Positions 1-9,930 are shown, counted from the stretch's first letter. The stretch: DNA of 64,000 nucleotides from Paracoccus aerius (GCF_014656455.1 NZ_BNCL01000001.1:282690-346689), one strand, 5' to 3'. Numbers and translations: made by a program. The notes: generated from the sequence alone by a model not told the origin.

Positions 1-40
1 TGGCGTCCGCAGACACCTTCGCATAGACATCGCCGGACAT
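1..40 (-). CDS. Possible 5' end of a gene leaving the window to the left
   Basis: An ATG on the minus strand opens a frame of 13 codons that runs off the left edge without a stop (MSGDVYAKVSADA). It would be divergent from the next gene. No clear ribosome binding site lies before it and the piece is too short to name a family, so this is only a possibility. Confidence 0.3.
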   Translation of the reverse strand, partial: MSGDVYAKVSADA

Positions 41-56
41 GAAGGATCACCGACCG

Positions 57-797
57 ATGACTGAACGCGCCTTCTGGACCGAGGGCGAGGATCGCCCCTC
101 CCGCTGGCTGATCACCTGCGACCATGCGACGAACCGCGTCCCCGACTGGATCGGCGGCGGCAGCCTGGGCATCGCGCCCGAGGATATGGCCCGCCACATC
201 GCCTATGACGTGGGCGCTGCCGGCTTGGCATCGCGCCTGGCTGCGCTGATGGATGCCTCTGCGATCTTCTCCGACTTCTCGCGCCTGGTGATCGACCCCA
301 ACCGGGGCGAGGACGACCCGACGCTGCTGATGCGCCTTTACGACGGCACGGTCATACCCGCCAACAAGAACGCCGACGCGGCCGAACGCCAGCGGCGGCT
401 GGAACGGCTGCACCGCCCCTATCACGCGGCCCTGGGGCGGCTGGCCGACGGGCACCCGGCACGGTGCATCTGCGCCGTCCACAGCTTCACCCCGCAGTTG
501 CGCGGGCGCCCGATGCGGCCGTGGCAGGTGGGCATCCTTTATTCCTGGCAAGACATCCGGCTGGGTCCGCCGCTGGTCCAGGCCTGCCGGCAGGCAGGAT
601 GGATCACCGGCGAAAATCAGCCCTATGACGGCCACCTGGAGGGGGATTCGATCGACCGCCACGCGCTGAGGCAGGGCCGGCCGAACGTGCTGATCGAGGT
701 GCGCAACGACCTGATCGCGGACCAGTCGGGTCAGGCGGAATGGGCCGCGCGGTTGGCCCCGGTGATTGCGGCGACGCTGGCTGCGACCGGGCTTTGA
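57..797 (+). CDS. N-formylglutamate amidohydrolase family protein
   Basis: This 246-residue protein looks like the N-formylglutamate amidohydrolase (FGase/HutG-like) family, zinc-type hydrolases acting on N-formyl amino acids in the cytoplasm. Family-like features are the early ITCDHATNRVP stretch, the IAYDVGAAGLA segment, a VHSFTP motif in the middle and LIEVRND near the end; the His, Asp and Glu residues there are the expected metal and catalytic ligands. An ATG six codons further upstream is possible, but GAAGGA lies about 10 bases before this ATG, so I chose it. No hut genes are nearby, so the real substrate is unknown. It converges with the nrdJ gene. Confidence 0.8.
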   Translation: MTERAFWTEGEDRPSRWLITCDHATNRVPDWIGGGSLGIAPEDMARHIAYDVGAAGLASRLAALMDASAIFSDFSRLVIDPNRGEDDPTLLMRLYDGTVIPANKNADAAERQRRLERLHRPYHAALGRLADGHPARCICAVHSFTPQLRGRPMRPWQVGILYSWQDIRLGPPLVQACRQAGWITGENQPYDGHLEGDSIDRHALRQGRPNVLIEVRNDLIADQSGQAEWAARLAPVIAATLAATGL

Positions 798-801
798 CAG
801 C

Positions 802-3066
802 CTAGCCGCATTTCGAATGGCCGCAATTCGGGCAGGTCATGCAGCCTTCGTTCATGCGCATCCCGTATTGGCCGCAGTTCGGGCAGGCCGGTCCCAGCGG
901 CCGTTCGCCCACGGCCACGGCCTCGACCTGCGGATCCGACTTCAAGCCCATCCCCTCGCCTGCCAGGAAGCCGATGTCGATCATGTGCCGCTCGATCACG
1001 CCGCCGATCGCGGCCAGGATCGAGGGGACGTAGCGCCCGTTCATCCAGGCCCCGCCGCGCGGATCGAAGACGGCCTTCAACTCCTCGACCACAAAGCTGA
1101 CGTCGCCGCCGCGCCGGAAGACGGCGCTGATCATCCGCGTCAGGGCGACGGTCCAGGCGAAATGCTCCATGTTCTTCGAGTTGATGAAGATCTCGAACGG
1201 GCGGCGATGGCCCGACTGGATGATGTCGTTGATGGTGATGTAGATCGCGTGTTCGCTGGCCGGCCATTTCAGCTTGTAGGTCGCACCCTCAAGCGACGCC
1301 GGCCGGTCCAGCGGTTCGGTCAGATAGACGACGTCGGCACCATTGTCGGCGTGCGGCGCGGCCTCGGCCGTTTCGCTGACCGACAGGACGCTGCCGGTGA
1401 CGTCGTTGGGGCGATAGGTCGTGCAGCCCTTGCAGCCCAGATCCCAGGCTGACAGGTAGACATCCTTGAAGTCCGCGAACGAGATGTCGGCAGGGCAGTT
1501 GATCGTCTTCGAGATCGAGCTGTCCACCCATTCCTGCGCCGCCGCCTGCATGGCCACGTGATCCTGCGGCGCAAGCGTCTGGGCATTCACGAAATGATCC
1601 GGCAGGTCTGCCTCGCCATGCATGTCGCGCCACATCTGGACGGCGTAATCGACGACCTCCTCCTCGGTCCGGCTGCCGTCCTTTTGCAGGACCTTGCGGG
1701 TATAAGCATAGGCGAAGACCGGCTCGATGCCCGAGCTGACATTGCCCGCATAAAGGCTGATCGTCCCGGTCGGTGCGATCGAGGTCAGCAAGGCGTTGCG
1801 GATGCCGTGCCGCGCGACGGCCTCGCGCACGTCGGCGTCCATCCGTCGCATGAAGCCGGATGCCAGGAAGGCGTCGCGGTCGAACAGCGGAAAGAAACCC
1901 TTCTCTCGCGCCAGATCGGCGCTTGCCAGATAGGCGGACCGCGCGATGGCGCGCATCCATGCGCGGGTCTGGTCTACTGCGTCCGCCGCGCCGTAACGCA
2001 GCCCCAGCATCAGCAGCGCGTCGGCAAGGCCCGTCACGCCAAGGCCGATGCGGCGCTTGGCCTGCGCCTCGGCCGCCTGCTGGGGCAGCGGAAAGCGCGA
2101 GGCATCGACAACATTGTCCATCATCCGCACGGCCACGCGAACCAGGTCGTCAAGCGCCGCCATGTCCAGACGGGCCTTGGGGGTGAACGGGTCGGATACC
2201 AGCCGAGCCAGGTTGACCGATCCCAGCAGGCAGGCCCCATAGGGCGGCAGGGGCTGTTCGCCGCAGGGATTGGTGGCGCTGATCGTTTCCGCGTAGTGCA
2301 GGTTGTTCTGCTGGTTGATGCGGTCGATGAAGATCACGCCGGGTTCAGCGTAATCATAGGTTGCGCGCATGATCCGGTTCCACAGGTCGCGCGCCTGAAC
2401 AGTGCGGTAGACCTTGCCGCCAAAGACCAGATCCCATGCCCCATCGGCCTTGACCGCGTCCATCAAGGGATCCGTCACCAGAACCGACAGGTTGAACATC
2501 CGCAGCCGCGCGCGGTCCTGCTTGGCCGCGATGAAATCCTCGATATCGGGGTGGTCGCAGCGCATGGTGGCCATCATCGCGCCGCGGCGCGAACCAGCCG
2601 ACATGATCGTGCGGCACATCGAATCCCATACATCCATGAAGGACAGCGGCCCCGAGGCGTCGGCGCCCACGCCCTTCACCTCGGCCCCCTTGGGGCGCAG
2701 GGTGCTGAAGTCATAGCCGATGCCGCCGCCCTGCTGCATTGTCAGCGCCGCTTCTTTCAAAGCGTCGAAGATGCCGCCCATGCTGTCCTGGATGGTGCCC
2801 ATGACGAAGCAGTTGAACAGGGTAACCGACCGGCCCGTCCCTGCGCCCGCAAGGATTCGGCCCGCGGGCAGGAACTTGAAGTCCTGCAATGCGGCATAAA
2901 AGCGGTCTTCCCATTCGGCCGGGCTTGCCTCGACCTGGGCCAGATCGCGTGCAACGCGGCGCCAGCTATCTTCGACCGTCGCGTCGAGGGCATGGCCCTC
3001 GGTGTCTTTCAGGCGGTACTTCATGTCCCAGATCTGTTCGGCAATGGGCGCGGCAAAGCGGGTCAT
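802..3066 (-). CDS. nrdJ: Adenosylcobalamin-dependent (class II) ribonucleotide reductase
   Basis: A 754-residue single-chain class II ribonucleotide reductase, which makes deoxyribonucleotides using adenosylcobalamin to generate the thiyl radical, with or without oxygen. Visible are FNCFVMG with the first redox cysteine (about C86), the active-site NPCGEQPLPPYGACLLG block (about 266-282) and a C-terminal cysteine-rich zinc-ribbon-like tail with two CPNCG motifs. Length fits the family. The start has AAGGAAGC upstream. It lies 69 bases after olsA on the same strand; that gap is too short for a cobalamin riboswitch but contains a perfect DnaA box and a partial NrdR-like half site. Confidence 0.95.
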   Translation of the reverse strand: MTRFAAPIAEQIWDMKYRLKDTEGHALDATVEDSWRRVARDLAQVEASPAEWEDRFYAALQDFKFLPAGRILAGAGTGRSVTLFNCFVMGTIQDSMGGIFDALKEAALTMQQGGGIGYDFSTLRPKGAEVKGVGADASGPLSFMDVWDSMCRTIMSAGSRRGAMMATMRCDHPDIEDFIAAKQDRARLRMFNLSVLVTDPLMDAVKADGAWDLVFGGKVYRTVQARDLWNRIMRATYDYAEPGVIFIDRINQQNNLHYAETISATNPCGEQPLPPYGACLLGSVNLARLVSDPFTPKARLDMAALDDLVRVAVRMMDNVVDASRFPLPQQAAEAQAKRRIGLGVTGLADALLMLGLRYGAADAVDQTRAWMRAIARSAYLASADLAREKGFFPLFDRDAFLASGFMRRMDADVREAVARHGIRNALLTSIAPTGTISLYAGNVSSGIEPVFAYAYTRKVLQKDGSRTEEEVVDYAVQMWRDMHGEADLPDHFVNAQTLAPQDHVAMQAAAQEWVDSSISKTINCPADISFADFKDVYLSAWDLGCKGCTTYRPNDVTGSVLSVSETAEAAPHADNGADVVYLTEPLDRPASLEGATYKLKWPASEHAIYITINDIIQSGHRRPFEIFINSKNMEHFAWTVALTRMISAVFRRGGDVSFVVEELKAVFDPRGGAWMNGRYVPSILAAIGGVIERHMIDIGFLAGEGMGLKSDPQVEAVAVGERPLGPACPNCGQYGMRMNEGCMTCPNCGHSKCG

Positions 3067-3093
3067 GGCGGCTTCCTTGGGGCGGCGGAGAAG

Positions 3094-3102
3094 TTATCCA
3101 CA
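3094..3102 (+). promoter_or_regulatory. DnaA box upstream of nrdJ
   Basis: TTATCCACA, the exact E. coli-type DnaA box consensus, lies 28 bases before the nrdJ start codon. Directly beside it, ATATCTTGTGG (minus strand) resembles one half of an NrdR box. DnaA and NrdR both regulate reductase genes in other bacteria; a role here is inference, since a 9-mer can occur by chance. Confidence 0.5.
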
Positions 3103-3135
3103 AGATATGGGCTTTCGCCACAGCCGATCAAGCGA

Positions 3136-3999
3136 TCAGATCCGAAGCCCCTGGCGCACCGCATCCTCGGCGGCGGTGGAAAGCGTCTTTCGGCTTTGCC
3201 CCACGACCGGGATCGGGTCATGCATCACCACCGTCACGCATCCCTGCCGGCGCATGGCCAAGACCGCCAGCAGATGCGGGCCCAGATCCATGTCGCCCCA
3301 CCAGCCGTAGAAGCGGGGATCGGCCCCCTGCGGGGCGCGATAGACGGCGCTGACCGGCTGGATGGCCAGCCCTTCCGGCAGCGCGGGGTCCAGAAAGCCC
3401 TGGAACAGCGTGGGCTTGAAGGGCAGCATCCGCAGCCCGTCGGTCGAGGTGCCCTCGGGGAAGAACAGCAGCCGGTGGCCAGCGCGGACGCGTGCGGCGA
3501 ATTCCTGTGCCTGGGCCTGGGCAAGCCGGGGGTCGCGGATCACGAAATGGGTGTTGGTGACGCGCGTCAGGATGTTGATTCCGGGCCAGCCCGCGACCTC
3601 GGCCTTGCTGACGAAGAAGACCGGCATCGCGGCGTTCAGGACCAGGATGTCCAGCCAGCTTGAATGGTTCGCGACCACAGCACCGGGGCCGCGCATCGGG
3701 CGCCCGACGCGCCGCCAGCGGATGCCCATGCAGGCCAGGACCATGCGGCAGACCCATTGCACATGCGGCCCCGTCCAGGGACGGCGCTGACCGTGGAACA
3801 GCCGCTCGATCCCTCGCAACGGCAGGATCAGCAGCACGCCCAGCAGCAGAACGAGGATGGCCCCGGAACCGCGCCGCAGCACGCGCAGCCAGTCTCGCAG
3901 CCCTTCGGGACGCGACATCGGCGGCGGAACATCGTCGTGCCATGCAGGCACGGTCCCGGCAGGCTGGGGCTGGGCAGGTTCGGGTGACGGGGCGTTCAT
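3136..3999 (-). CDS. olsA: Lysophospholipid/lyso-ornithine lipid O-acyltransferase (PlsC/OlsA family)
   Basis: A 287-residue membrane acyltransferase of the PlsC family, using acyl-ACP or acyl-CoA to acylate a lyso-lipid. The catalytic NHSSWLD motif (about 111-117, the HX4D box) and the FPEGTSTDG acceptor motif (about 180-188) are present, with a hydrophobic segment near residues 44-62 for membrane anchoring. It overlaps the preceding olsB gene by ATGA, so the two are translationally coupled. That pairing is why I favour OlsA, the second step of ornithine-lipid synthesis, over general phosphatidate synthesis. The proline-rich first 30 residues are not part of the catalytic fold. Confidence 0.82.
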   Translation of the reverse strand: MNAPSPEPAQPQPAGTVPAWHDDVPPPMSRPEGLRDWLRVLRRGSGAILVLLLGVLLILPLRGIERLFHGQRRPWTGPHVQWVCRMVLACMGIRWRRVGRPMRGPGAVVANHSSWLDILVLNAAMPVFFVSKAEVAGWPGINILTRVTNTHFVIRDPRLAQAQAQEFAARVRAGHRLLFFPEGTSTDGLRMLPFKPTLFQGFLDPALPEGLAIQPVSAVYRAPQGADPRFYGWWGDMDLGPHLLAVLAMRRQGCVTVVMHDPIPVVGQSRKTLSTAAEDAVRQGLRI

Positions 4000-4805
4000 T
4001 GAGGCTGCCAGCGGCTTTCGTAGAACTGGCGGTGCTTGTCGGACATGGCCTTCGTGTCCATCAGCAGGAAGACGTCGGTCGTGTTGAAGGCGCGGTCGAT
4101 GAACGCCCCCTCGCCCACCATGCCGCCAAGGCGGAGATAGGCCTTGATAAGCGCGGGCATCCCGATCAGCGCCTCTCGCCGGTCAAGACGGTCGGCGGGG
4201 ATCAGGTCCATGCGGTGGAACCCCTGCGGCCGGGCGCGGGGGCGCAGGTCTGCGGGGGCGAGGTGGTGATGGTGCAGCCAACTGAGCGAGGGCGCCAGCA
4301 TCGCCGGGTCGGTGCCGTGGAAACTGGCGACGCCGAACAGGATCTGGATACCGTGATCCAGCACGTAATCCGCAAGGGCGTTCCACATCAGGAACACGCC
4401 TGCCCCGCCACGGCAGGCCGGATCGACACAAGACCGGCCCAGTTCCAGCACCGGCCGCCCACTGTCGCGCAGCGGCGTCAGGTCATATTCAGCGTCGCAG
4501 TAGAACCGGCCGAACCGTTCAGCCTGGTCGCCGCGCAGCAGCCGATAGACGCCCACCACATGGTCCAGATCCTCGGCGGAACGGCGGTTGTCGATGAGGC
4601 ACAGGTGATCGACGACCGGATCGAACTCGTCGCGTTCCAGCCGAAGATCGTGATCGACCATCGCGCCATCGCCGCCCAGTTCCTCGATGAAAACGCGATA
4701 GCGCAGGCGCTGCGCGGCCAGAAGGTCCTGTTCCGACACCGCAAGGCGGATATCGAAGAAGGACGGTTCAGAGGTCGGGCGGGCGGCTGCGGCTGACATC
4801 GGCAT
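3996..4805 (-). CDS. olsB: Ornithine acyl-ACP N-acyltransferase (OlsB-like GNAT)
   Basis: About 269 residues of the OlsB/hemolysin-like acyltransferase family, which N-acylates ornithine with a 3-hydroxyacyl chain from ACP in the first step of phosphorus-free ornithine lipid. The GNAT-like core begins with RLRYRVFIEELGG and continues through LGRSCVDPACRGG and a conserved LFGVASFHGTDP segment. An upstream ATG 13 codons earlier is possible, but AGAGGG sits just before this ATG. It is followed by olsA with a 4-base overlap. Ornithine lipids are often induced by phosphate starvation, but I see no clear Pho box in the 127 bases upstream. Confidence 0.85.
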   Translation of the reverse strand: MPMSAAAARPTSEPSFFDIRLAVSEQDLLAAQRLRYRVFIEELGGDGAMVDHDLRLERDEFDPVVDHLCLIDNRRSAEDLDHVVGVYRLLRGDQAERFGRFYCDAEYDLTPLRDSGRPVLELGRSCVDPACRGGAGVFLMWNALADYVLDHGIQILFGVASFHGTDPAMLAPSLSWLHHHHLAPADLRPRARPQGFHRMDLIPADRLDRREALIGMPALIKAYLRLGGMVGEGAFIDRAFNTTDVFLLMDTKAMSDKHRQFYESRWQPQ

Positions 4806-4932
4806 CGGACCCTCTCTAGGGGCGGCGGCCGTGCATTGCAACAATGCAGCAGCGGAACCGTCGCGACGAGCCGTCCGTCAAAGACTGCTTGCGGAAAACA
4901 ATCAATGGTTGCAATCGTTTCCGCATGACGCC

Positions 4933-5112
4933 CTAGCTGCCATGTGACCAGACGATATCCAGCGACACCCGCCTGCCGTCGATGACCTGCTTTCCCGCCT
5001 CGGCGAAATTGACCGTGATGCGGTCGCCGATGCGGGATTGCACCTGCCCCTCGCCCCATTCTGGCGCGCCGGGGTGGCGGACGATCATGCCGGGTTCAAG
5101 GATCTCGTTCAC
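4933..5112 (-). CDS. DUF3553 family small protein
   Basis: A 59-residue protein starting with GTG (AAGGGGG about 6 bases upstream) and reading MNEILEPGMIVRHP. It matches the DUF3553 family of short beta-rich proteins (pattern VRHPxxPEWGxGQV, then a stretch around ITVNFAEAGK), which resemble the small RNA-polymerase-binding/Tudor-like fold of CarD or UvrD tails. Function is unknown. It is divergent from chpT with 38 bases between starts, so the two probably share a promoter region. Confidence 0.75.
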   Translation of the reverse strand: MNEILEPGMIVRHPGAPEWGEGQVQSRIGDRITVNFAEAGKQVIDGRRVSLDIVWSHGS

Positions 5113-5150
5113 GGGCAGCCCCCTTGTGACTTTGTGAAAGGTAATGCCGC

Positions 5151-5774
5151 ATGATCCAGGATACAACGCGCATCGCGCAGCCCGATCTGGCGCAACTGCT
5201 GGGTTCGCGGCTGTGCCATGACCTCGTCTCGCCCCTGGGCGCGATCGGGAACGGGGTCGAGCTGCTGGAGATGTCGAACGACTTTCCCGGCATCGGGGCC
5301 AGCCCCGAGTTGAAGCTGATCGCCGAATCCGTGGCATCGGCGCGGGCGCGGATCCAGCTGTTCCGTGTGGCCTTCGGGCAGGCGCAGGGCGATCAGCGCA
5401 TGTCGCGCGCGGGACTTGCGCAACTGCTGGACGGATTTTCAGGCCAGGGCCGCCTGCGCGTGACGCTGGAGGCCGAAGGCGACTTTGCCAGGATCGAGCT
5501 GCGCATGATCATGCTGGCGATGATGTGCATGGAAAGCGCCCTGCCCTGGGGCGGCAGGGTCACGATCACCCATGCTGGCAGCGCCTGGCGGCTGAGCGGC
5601 GAGGCCGAGCGGGTCAAGCAGGATCCGTCCCTGTGGGCTTGGTTGGGCGGCGCCGATCCGCGCAGCCCAGCACCGTCCGAGGTTCACTTCGCCCTGCTTG
5701 CCCAGGCACTTGCCGCTGCCGGCCGCAGGGCCGAGTGGGATCTGGACGAGAAAGGCGCCAGGATCGCCTTCTGA
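5151..5774 (+). CDS. chpT: Histidine phosphotransferase ChpT
   Basis: A 207-residue protein of the alphaproteobacterial ChpT family, a pseudo-histidine-kinase that relays phosphate from CckA to CtrA/CpdR and thus controls cell cycle, motility or gene transfer agents depending on species. The phospho-accepting histidine is H23 in SRLCHDLVSPLGAIGNG, followed by the long helix of the four-helix bundle; the C-terminal half resembles a degenerate HATPase domain without the ATP-binding N, G1 and G2 boxes. AAAGGT lies before the ATG. It is monocistronic here and converges with proA. Confidence 0.88.
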   Translation: MIQDTTRIAQPDLAQLLGSRLCHDLVSPLGAIGNGVELLEMSNDFPGIGASPELKLIAESVASARARIQLFRVAFGQAQGDQRMSRAGLAQLLDGFSGQGRLRVTLEAEGDFARIELRMIMLAMMCMESALPWGGRVTITHAGSAWRLSGEAERVKQDPSLWAWLGGADPRSPAPSEVHFALLAQALAAAGRRAEWDLDEKGARIAF

Positions 5775-5796
5775 TCCAGCCCCTTTCTTGGCCGGA

Positions 5797-7053
5797 TCAG
5801 GCGCGGACCGTCCCGTCGCCCTTCACCAGATATTTGAAGCTGGTCAGTTGCTCGGCCCCCACCGGGCCGCGCGCGTGCATCTTGCCGGTGGCGATGCCGA
5901 TCTCGGCGCCCATGCCGAACTCGCCGCCGTCGGCGAATTGGGTCGAGGCATTGTGCATCAGGATCGCGCTGTCCAGGCCGGCGAAGAAGCGCCGCGCGGT
6001 GGCCTCGTCCTCGGTCAGGATCGATTCGGTGTGCTGGCTGCCATAGCGGCGGATATGGGCAATGGCCCCGTCGACGCCATCGACCAGCTTCGCGGCCATG
6101 ATCATGTCCAGGAACTCTTGCCCGAAATCATCGGGCTGCGCGGCGACGGTGCCGGGGATGCGGGCCAGATCGCCCTCGGCCCGGACCTCGACCCCGGCGG
6201 CCAGAAGCGCCTGCACCAGATCCGGGCCGTGGGCGTCGAAATAGCTGCGGTCGATCAGCAGGCATTCTGCGGCGCCGCAGATGCCGGTGCGCCGCGTCTT
6301 GGCATTCAGGACCACGCGCCGGGCCTTTTCGGGATCGGCCTTTGCATCGACATAGATGTGGCAGATGCCTTCCAGATGCGCGAAGACGGGAACGCGCGCC
6401 TGCTGCTGGACAAGGCCCACCAGTCCCTTGCCGCCCCGCGGGATGATCACGTCGATAAGGCCCTGGGCCTGCAGCATGGCGCTGACGGCGGCGCGGTCGC
6501 GGGTGGGGACAAGCTGGATGGCAGCCTCGGGCAGGTCCGCCTGGCGCAGACCTTCGACCATGCAGGCATGGATCGCCTGGCTGGAATGCAGGCTTTCGGA
6601 ACCGCCCCGCAGGATGACGGCATTTCCCGACTTCAGCGCAAGGGCGCCCGCGTCGGCGGTGACGTTGGGACGGCTTTCATATATGACCCCGATCACACCG
6701 ATGGGGGTGCGGACCCGCTGGATGTGCAGCCCGCTGGGACGGTCCCATTCGGCCACCACCTCTCCCACCGGGTCGGGCTGCTGGGCCACTGCGCGAAGCC
6801 CGTCCTCGATCCCCTTAAGGCGGCTTTCGTCCAGGCGCAGGCGATCCAGCATCGAATCGGCCAAGCCCTTGTCGCGTCCGAATTGCATGTCCCTGGCATT
6901 CGCCGCCAGCACCGCCTCGTGGCTGGCCGCCAAGGCATCGGCTGCGGCGATCAGGGCGGTGCGCTTGGCTTCAGGGCTTGCCTGCGCAAGTTCGATCGCG
7001 GCGCTGCGCGCGGCATTGCCCAAGGTTTCGATCAGCGCGGTTGAATCAGTCAT
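5797..7053 (-). CDS. proA: Glutamate-5-semialdehyde dehydrogenase (gamma-glutamyl phosphate reductase)
   Basis: A 418-residue NADPH-dependent enzyme of proline synthesis, reducing glutamyl-5-phosphate to the semialdehyde. The aldehyde dehydrogenase-like fold shows [15 protein letters not shown] (about 116-130), [16 protein letters not shown] and the probable catalytic cysteine C259 in RTGICGAAE. Length is typical. AGGGC precedes the ATG. Its usual partner proB is not in this window. Two tRNA-Asp genes lie directly upstream on the same strand. Confidence 0.96.
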   Translation of the reverse strand: MTDSTALIETLGNAARSAAIELAQASPEAKRTALIAAADALAASHEAVLAANARDMQFGRDKGLADSMLDRLRLDESRLKGIEDGLRAVAQQPDPVGEVVAEWDRPSGLHIQRVRTPIGVIGVIYESRPNVTADAGALALKSGNAVILRGGSESLHSSQAIHACMVEGLRQADLPEAAIQLVPTRDRAAVSAMLQAQGLIDVIIPRGGKGLVGLVQQQARVPVFAHLEGICHIYVDAKADPEKARRVVLNAKTRRTGICGAAECLLIDRSYFDAHGPDLVQALLAAGVEVRAEGDLARIPGTVAAQPDDFGQEFLDMIMAAKLVDGVDGAIAHIRRYGSQHTESILTEDEATARRFFAGLDSAILMHNASTQFADGGEFGMGAEIGIATGKMHARGPVGAEQLTSFKYLVKGDGTVRA

Positions 7054-7134
7054 GCCCTATCCCCTGCCCGATGTTGCAGCGGCCTTGTCTTAGCGAAGAT
7101 CGGGAGAGGGCGTTAGACCCAAAAGGCAATGAAA

Positions 7135-7211
7135 TGGCGCGGTTGACGGGGCTCGAACCCGCGACCCCCGGCGTGACAGGCCGGTACTCTAACCAACTGA
7201 GCTACAACCGC
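7135..7211 (-). tRNA. tRNA-Asp (GTC), copy 2
   Basis: Cloverleaf on the minus strand with 7-bp acceptor GCGGTTG/CAACCGC, D loop CTCAGTTGGTTAGAG, anticodon loop CCTGTCACG (anticodon GTC), T arm GCGGGTTCGAGCCCCGT, discriminator G and an encoded CCA. It is identical to the copy 100 bases away. Confidence 0.97.
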
Positions 7212-7234
7212 GCATTTCATGGCGATGGTGTGTG

Positions 7235-7311
7235 TGGCGCGGTTGACGGGGCTCGAACCCGCGACCCCCGGCGTGACAGGCCGGTACTCTAACCAACTGA
7301 GCTACAACCGC
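7235..7311 (-). tRNA. tRNA-Asp (GTC), copy 1
   Basis: The same 77-base sequence as the neighbouring copy, including anticodon GTC and the encoded CCA end. The two genes are separated by 23 bases and probably come from one precursor, transcribed after anmK. Confidence 0.97.
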
Positions 7312-7378
7312 ACACTCACCACCCCGACCAGATCGCCCGCCGGGGTGAGGGGCGGTTTACGCAGACCGATCGCCCCCG

Positions 7379-8506
7379 TCAAGGGCGCGTCGGAAATAAT
7401 TCGCGCCGCCTCCGCGGATAACTGATCCGCCCCCCGCAGCAAGGATCCGGAACGGCGGTGGTGGAGGGCCCCGAGGTCGGCAGGCCGCGCATGACGCGGG
7501 CGGCCAGCCAGCCGAAGGCCTGCGCTTCCAGCATGTCGCCGTCCAGACCCGCGGCTTCAACCGGCTGCACGTCGCAGGGCAAATCCCAGGCCAGCCGCGC
7601 CATGATCGCAGGGTTGCGCCGCCCGCCGCCGCAGACCAGCACCGTTGCGGGGATCTGCGGCAGCCAGCGAAAGCCCGCGGCGACCGATCCTGCCAATGCC
7701 GCCACCAGGGTCGCCGCTGCATCGGCATCGGGCAGGGGATCGACTGCGGGGCCCAGGTCTGCGAACTGGTCGCGGTCCAGCGACTTCGGCGGTTGGCGGT
7801 CGAAGAACGGGTGGCGCAGGAACCGGGCGACGATGTCCATGTCCGCCGTCCCTGATGCGGCCAGCCTGCCGTCCCGGTCATGGCTTTGGCGCAGCCTGCG
7901 GCGCATCAGGTCGTTCAAGGGCGCGTTTGCCGGGCCGGTGTCGAAGGCAAGGCAGGCACCCGGCGTTTCCGGCGCGGGGGCTTGCGGATCGACCCAGGTG
8001 ATGTTGCCGACCCCGCCCAGGTTCAGGAAGGCGACCGGCTGCGCGGGCAGCAACCCCTGCCCCACGGCCCAATGCGCACAGGCCCAGTGGAAGAAGGGTG
8101 CCAAAGGCGCGCCCTCGCCCCCGCAACGCACATCCTCGCTGCGAAAGTCCCAGACCACCGGGCGATCCGCCTGCCGGGCAAGCCAGGCGCCGTCGCCCGC
8201 CTGGTGGGTGCCCCTGCCCTGCGGATCATGGGCCAGCGTCTGGCCGTGATAGCCGATCAACTGCGCTTCGGGGAAACCCGAGGCCATTGCGGCATGGCTT
8301 TGGACAGATATCGTGGCTGCGTCCTCGACCCCTGGTTCACCGGGCCAGCGGCCAAGCGCAGCGTGCAGCACCGCCGATTCGTTGTCGGAATAGGCGCAAA
8401 AGGCGCTGCGGCCGAAGCCGGCGATCCGCACGCCGTCCGTCTCGATCATCGCCGCGTCCACCCCGTCCATTGAGGTGCCCGACATCATTCCCAGAACCCG
8501 GATCAT
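7379..8506 (-). CDS. anmK: Anhydro-N-acetylmuramic acid kinase
   Basis: A 375-residue sugar kinase of the AnmK family that phosphorylates 1,6-anhydroMurNAc during cell-wall recycling, giving MurNAc-6-phosphate. The start [19 protein letters not shown] is the family signature, with the phosphate-binding GTSMDG loop. [25 protein letters not shown] and VCGGGRRNP follow in the usual order of the ASKHA fold. GGAAGGA precedes the ATG. It is divergent from tyrS with about 60 bases shared between the starts, a common arrangement in this group. Confidence 0.96.
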   Translation of the reverse strand: MIRVLGMMSGTSMDGVDAAMIETDGVRIAGFGRSAFCAYSDNESAVLHAALGRWPGEPGVEDAATISVQSHAAMASGFPEAQLIGYHGQTLAHDPQGRGTHQAGDGAWLARQADRPVVWDFRSEDVRCGGEGAPLAPFFHWACAHWAVGQGLLPAQPVAFLNLGGVGNITWVDPQAPAPETPGACLAFDTGPANAPLNDLMRRRLRQSHDRDGRLAASGTADMDIVARFLRHPFFDRQPPKSLDRDQFADLGPAVDPLPDADAAATLVAALAGSVAAGFRWLPQIPATVLVCGGGRRNPAIMARLAWDLPCDVQPVEAAGLDGDMLEAQAFGWLAARVMRGLPTSGPSTTAVPDPCCGGRISYPRRRRELFPTRP

Positions 8507-8565
8507 CGCGCTTTTCCTTCCCTGTCCCAGCCGGTATATCCCCGGCGATCAGAAGGAAAAAGCCG

Positions 8566-9810
8566 ATGACCTACAGCCCCAAGTCCGATTTCCTGCGCGT
8601 CATGTTCGAACGCGGCTATGTGGCCGACTGCACGGATTATGCGGCACTGGACCAGGCGCTGCTGGAAGGCTCGGTCACGGCCTATATCGGCTATGACGCG
8701 ACGGCGGCGTCGCTGCATGTAGGGCACCTGCTGAACATCATGATGCTGCGGTGGTTCCAGAAGACCGGCAACCGTCCGATCACGCTGATGGGCGGCGGCA
8801 CGACCAAGGTGGGCGACCCCTCCTTCCGGTCCGAGGAACGCCCGCTGCTGGACGAAGCTGCGATCCAGTCGAACATCGACGGAATGCAGCAGGTCTTCGC
8901 GCGCTATCTGTCCTATGGCGACGGCGCTGCGCTGATGTTGAACAACGGCGAATGGCTGGACGGGCTGAACTACCTGGAGTTCCTGCGCGACATAGGGCGG
9001 CATTTCAGCGTCAACAGGATGCTGTCCTTTGAATCGGTGAAGTCCCGGCTGGATCGCGAACAGTCGCTGTCCTTCCTAGAGTTCAACTACATGATCCTGC
9101 AGGCCTATGACTTCCTGGAACTGCACCGCCGCTATGGCTGCCAGCTTCAGATGGGCGGGTCGGACCAGTGGGGCAACATCGTCAACGGCATCGACCTGAC
9201 GCGCAGGGTGGACGATGCGGTGATCTGGGGCCTGACTTCGCCGCTGCTGACGACCAGCGACGGGCGCAAGATGGGCAAGTCGGCAGGCGGCGCGGTCTGG
9301 CTGAACGGGGCGATGCTGTCGCCATATGAGTTCTGGCAGTTCTGGCGGAATACGACCGATGCCGATGTGGGCCGCTTCCTGAAGCTGTATACCGAACTGC
9401 CGGTCGAGGAATGCAACCGCCTGGGCGCGCTGCAGGGGTCCGAGATCAACGAGGCCAAGGTTCTGCTGGCCAATGAGGTGACGTCCCTGCTGCACGGCCC
9501 GGACGCCGCCGCAAGCGCCGAGGCCACCGCCCGCGAGGTTTTCGAGCAGGGCGGCGCAGGCGGCGACCTGGAGGTTGCGTCGATCGGTGCGGACGCCTTG
9601 GCAGGGGGCATGACGGTTGCGCAACTTCTGGTGCAGACGGGAATCACAGCCTCGGGGAAGGAAGCCAAGCGACTGATCGCCGAGGGCGGCTTGCGGTTGA
9701 ACAACGATCCGGTGTCCGATCCGCAGCTTGCAGTGGATGCGGCGCTGATCGGCGGGGGGCTGAAGGTGTCGGTGGGCAAAAAGAAGCACCGGATGGTCCG
9801 GATCGGCTGA
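8566..9810 (+). CDS. tyrS: Tyrosyl-tRNA synthetase
   Basis: A 414-residue class I aminoacyl-tRNA synthetase charging tRNA-Tyr. The HIGH motif appears as HVGH (51-54), the KMSKS motif as KMGKS (235-239), and the tyrosine pocket [14 protein letters not shown] lies at about 191-204. An S4 RNA-binding domain closes the protein (about 345-414). The frame is open far upstream, but AGAAGGA eight bases before this ATG and the family length decide the start. Confidence 0.97.
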   Translation: MTYSPKSDFLRVMFERGYVADCTDYAALDQALLEGSVTAYIGYDATAASLHVGHLLNIMMLRWFQKTGNRPITLMGGGTTKVGDPSFRSEERPLLDEAAIQSNIDGMQQVFARYLSYGDGAALMLNNGEWLDGLNYLEFLRDIGRHFSVNRMLSFESVKSRLDREQSLSFLEFNYMILQAYDFLELHRRYGCQLQMGGSDQWGNIVNGIDLTRRVDDAVIWGLTSPLLTTSDGRKMGKSAGGAVWLNGAMLSPYEFWQFWRNTTDADVGRFLKLYTELPVEECNRLGALQGSEINEAKVLLANEVTSLLHGPDAAASAEATAREVFEQGGAGGDLEVASIGADALAGGMTVAQLLVQTGITASGKEAKRLIAEGGLRLNNDPVSDPQLAVDAALIGGGLKVSVGKKKHRMVRIG

Positions 9811-9930
9811 TGCAGCGGCTGCATGGCAGCCCTGCATCGCTGCGGTGCGGCATTGCGCCGCTGGACAGTTCGCGCCGCCATACCTATCTGACGGATCGGG
9901 AGGGGACACTCCGACCCGAAAGACAGGACA

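Noticed and set aside
802..3066. Search for a cobalamin riboswitch before nrdJ
   Set aside because: Only 69 bases separate nrdJ from olsA and no B12 box was seen.
8098..8565. Upstream extension of tyrS
   Set aside because: It lies antisense to anmK; the ATG after AGAAGGA gives the normal length of the enzyme.
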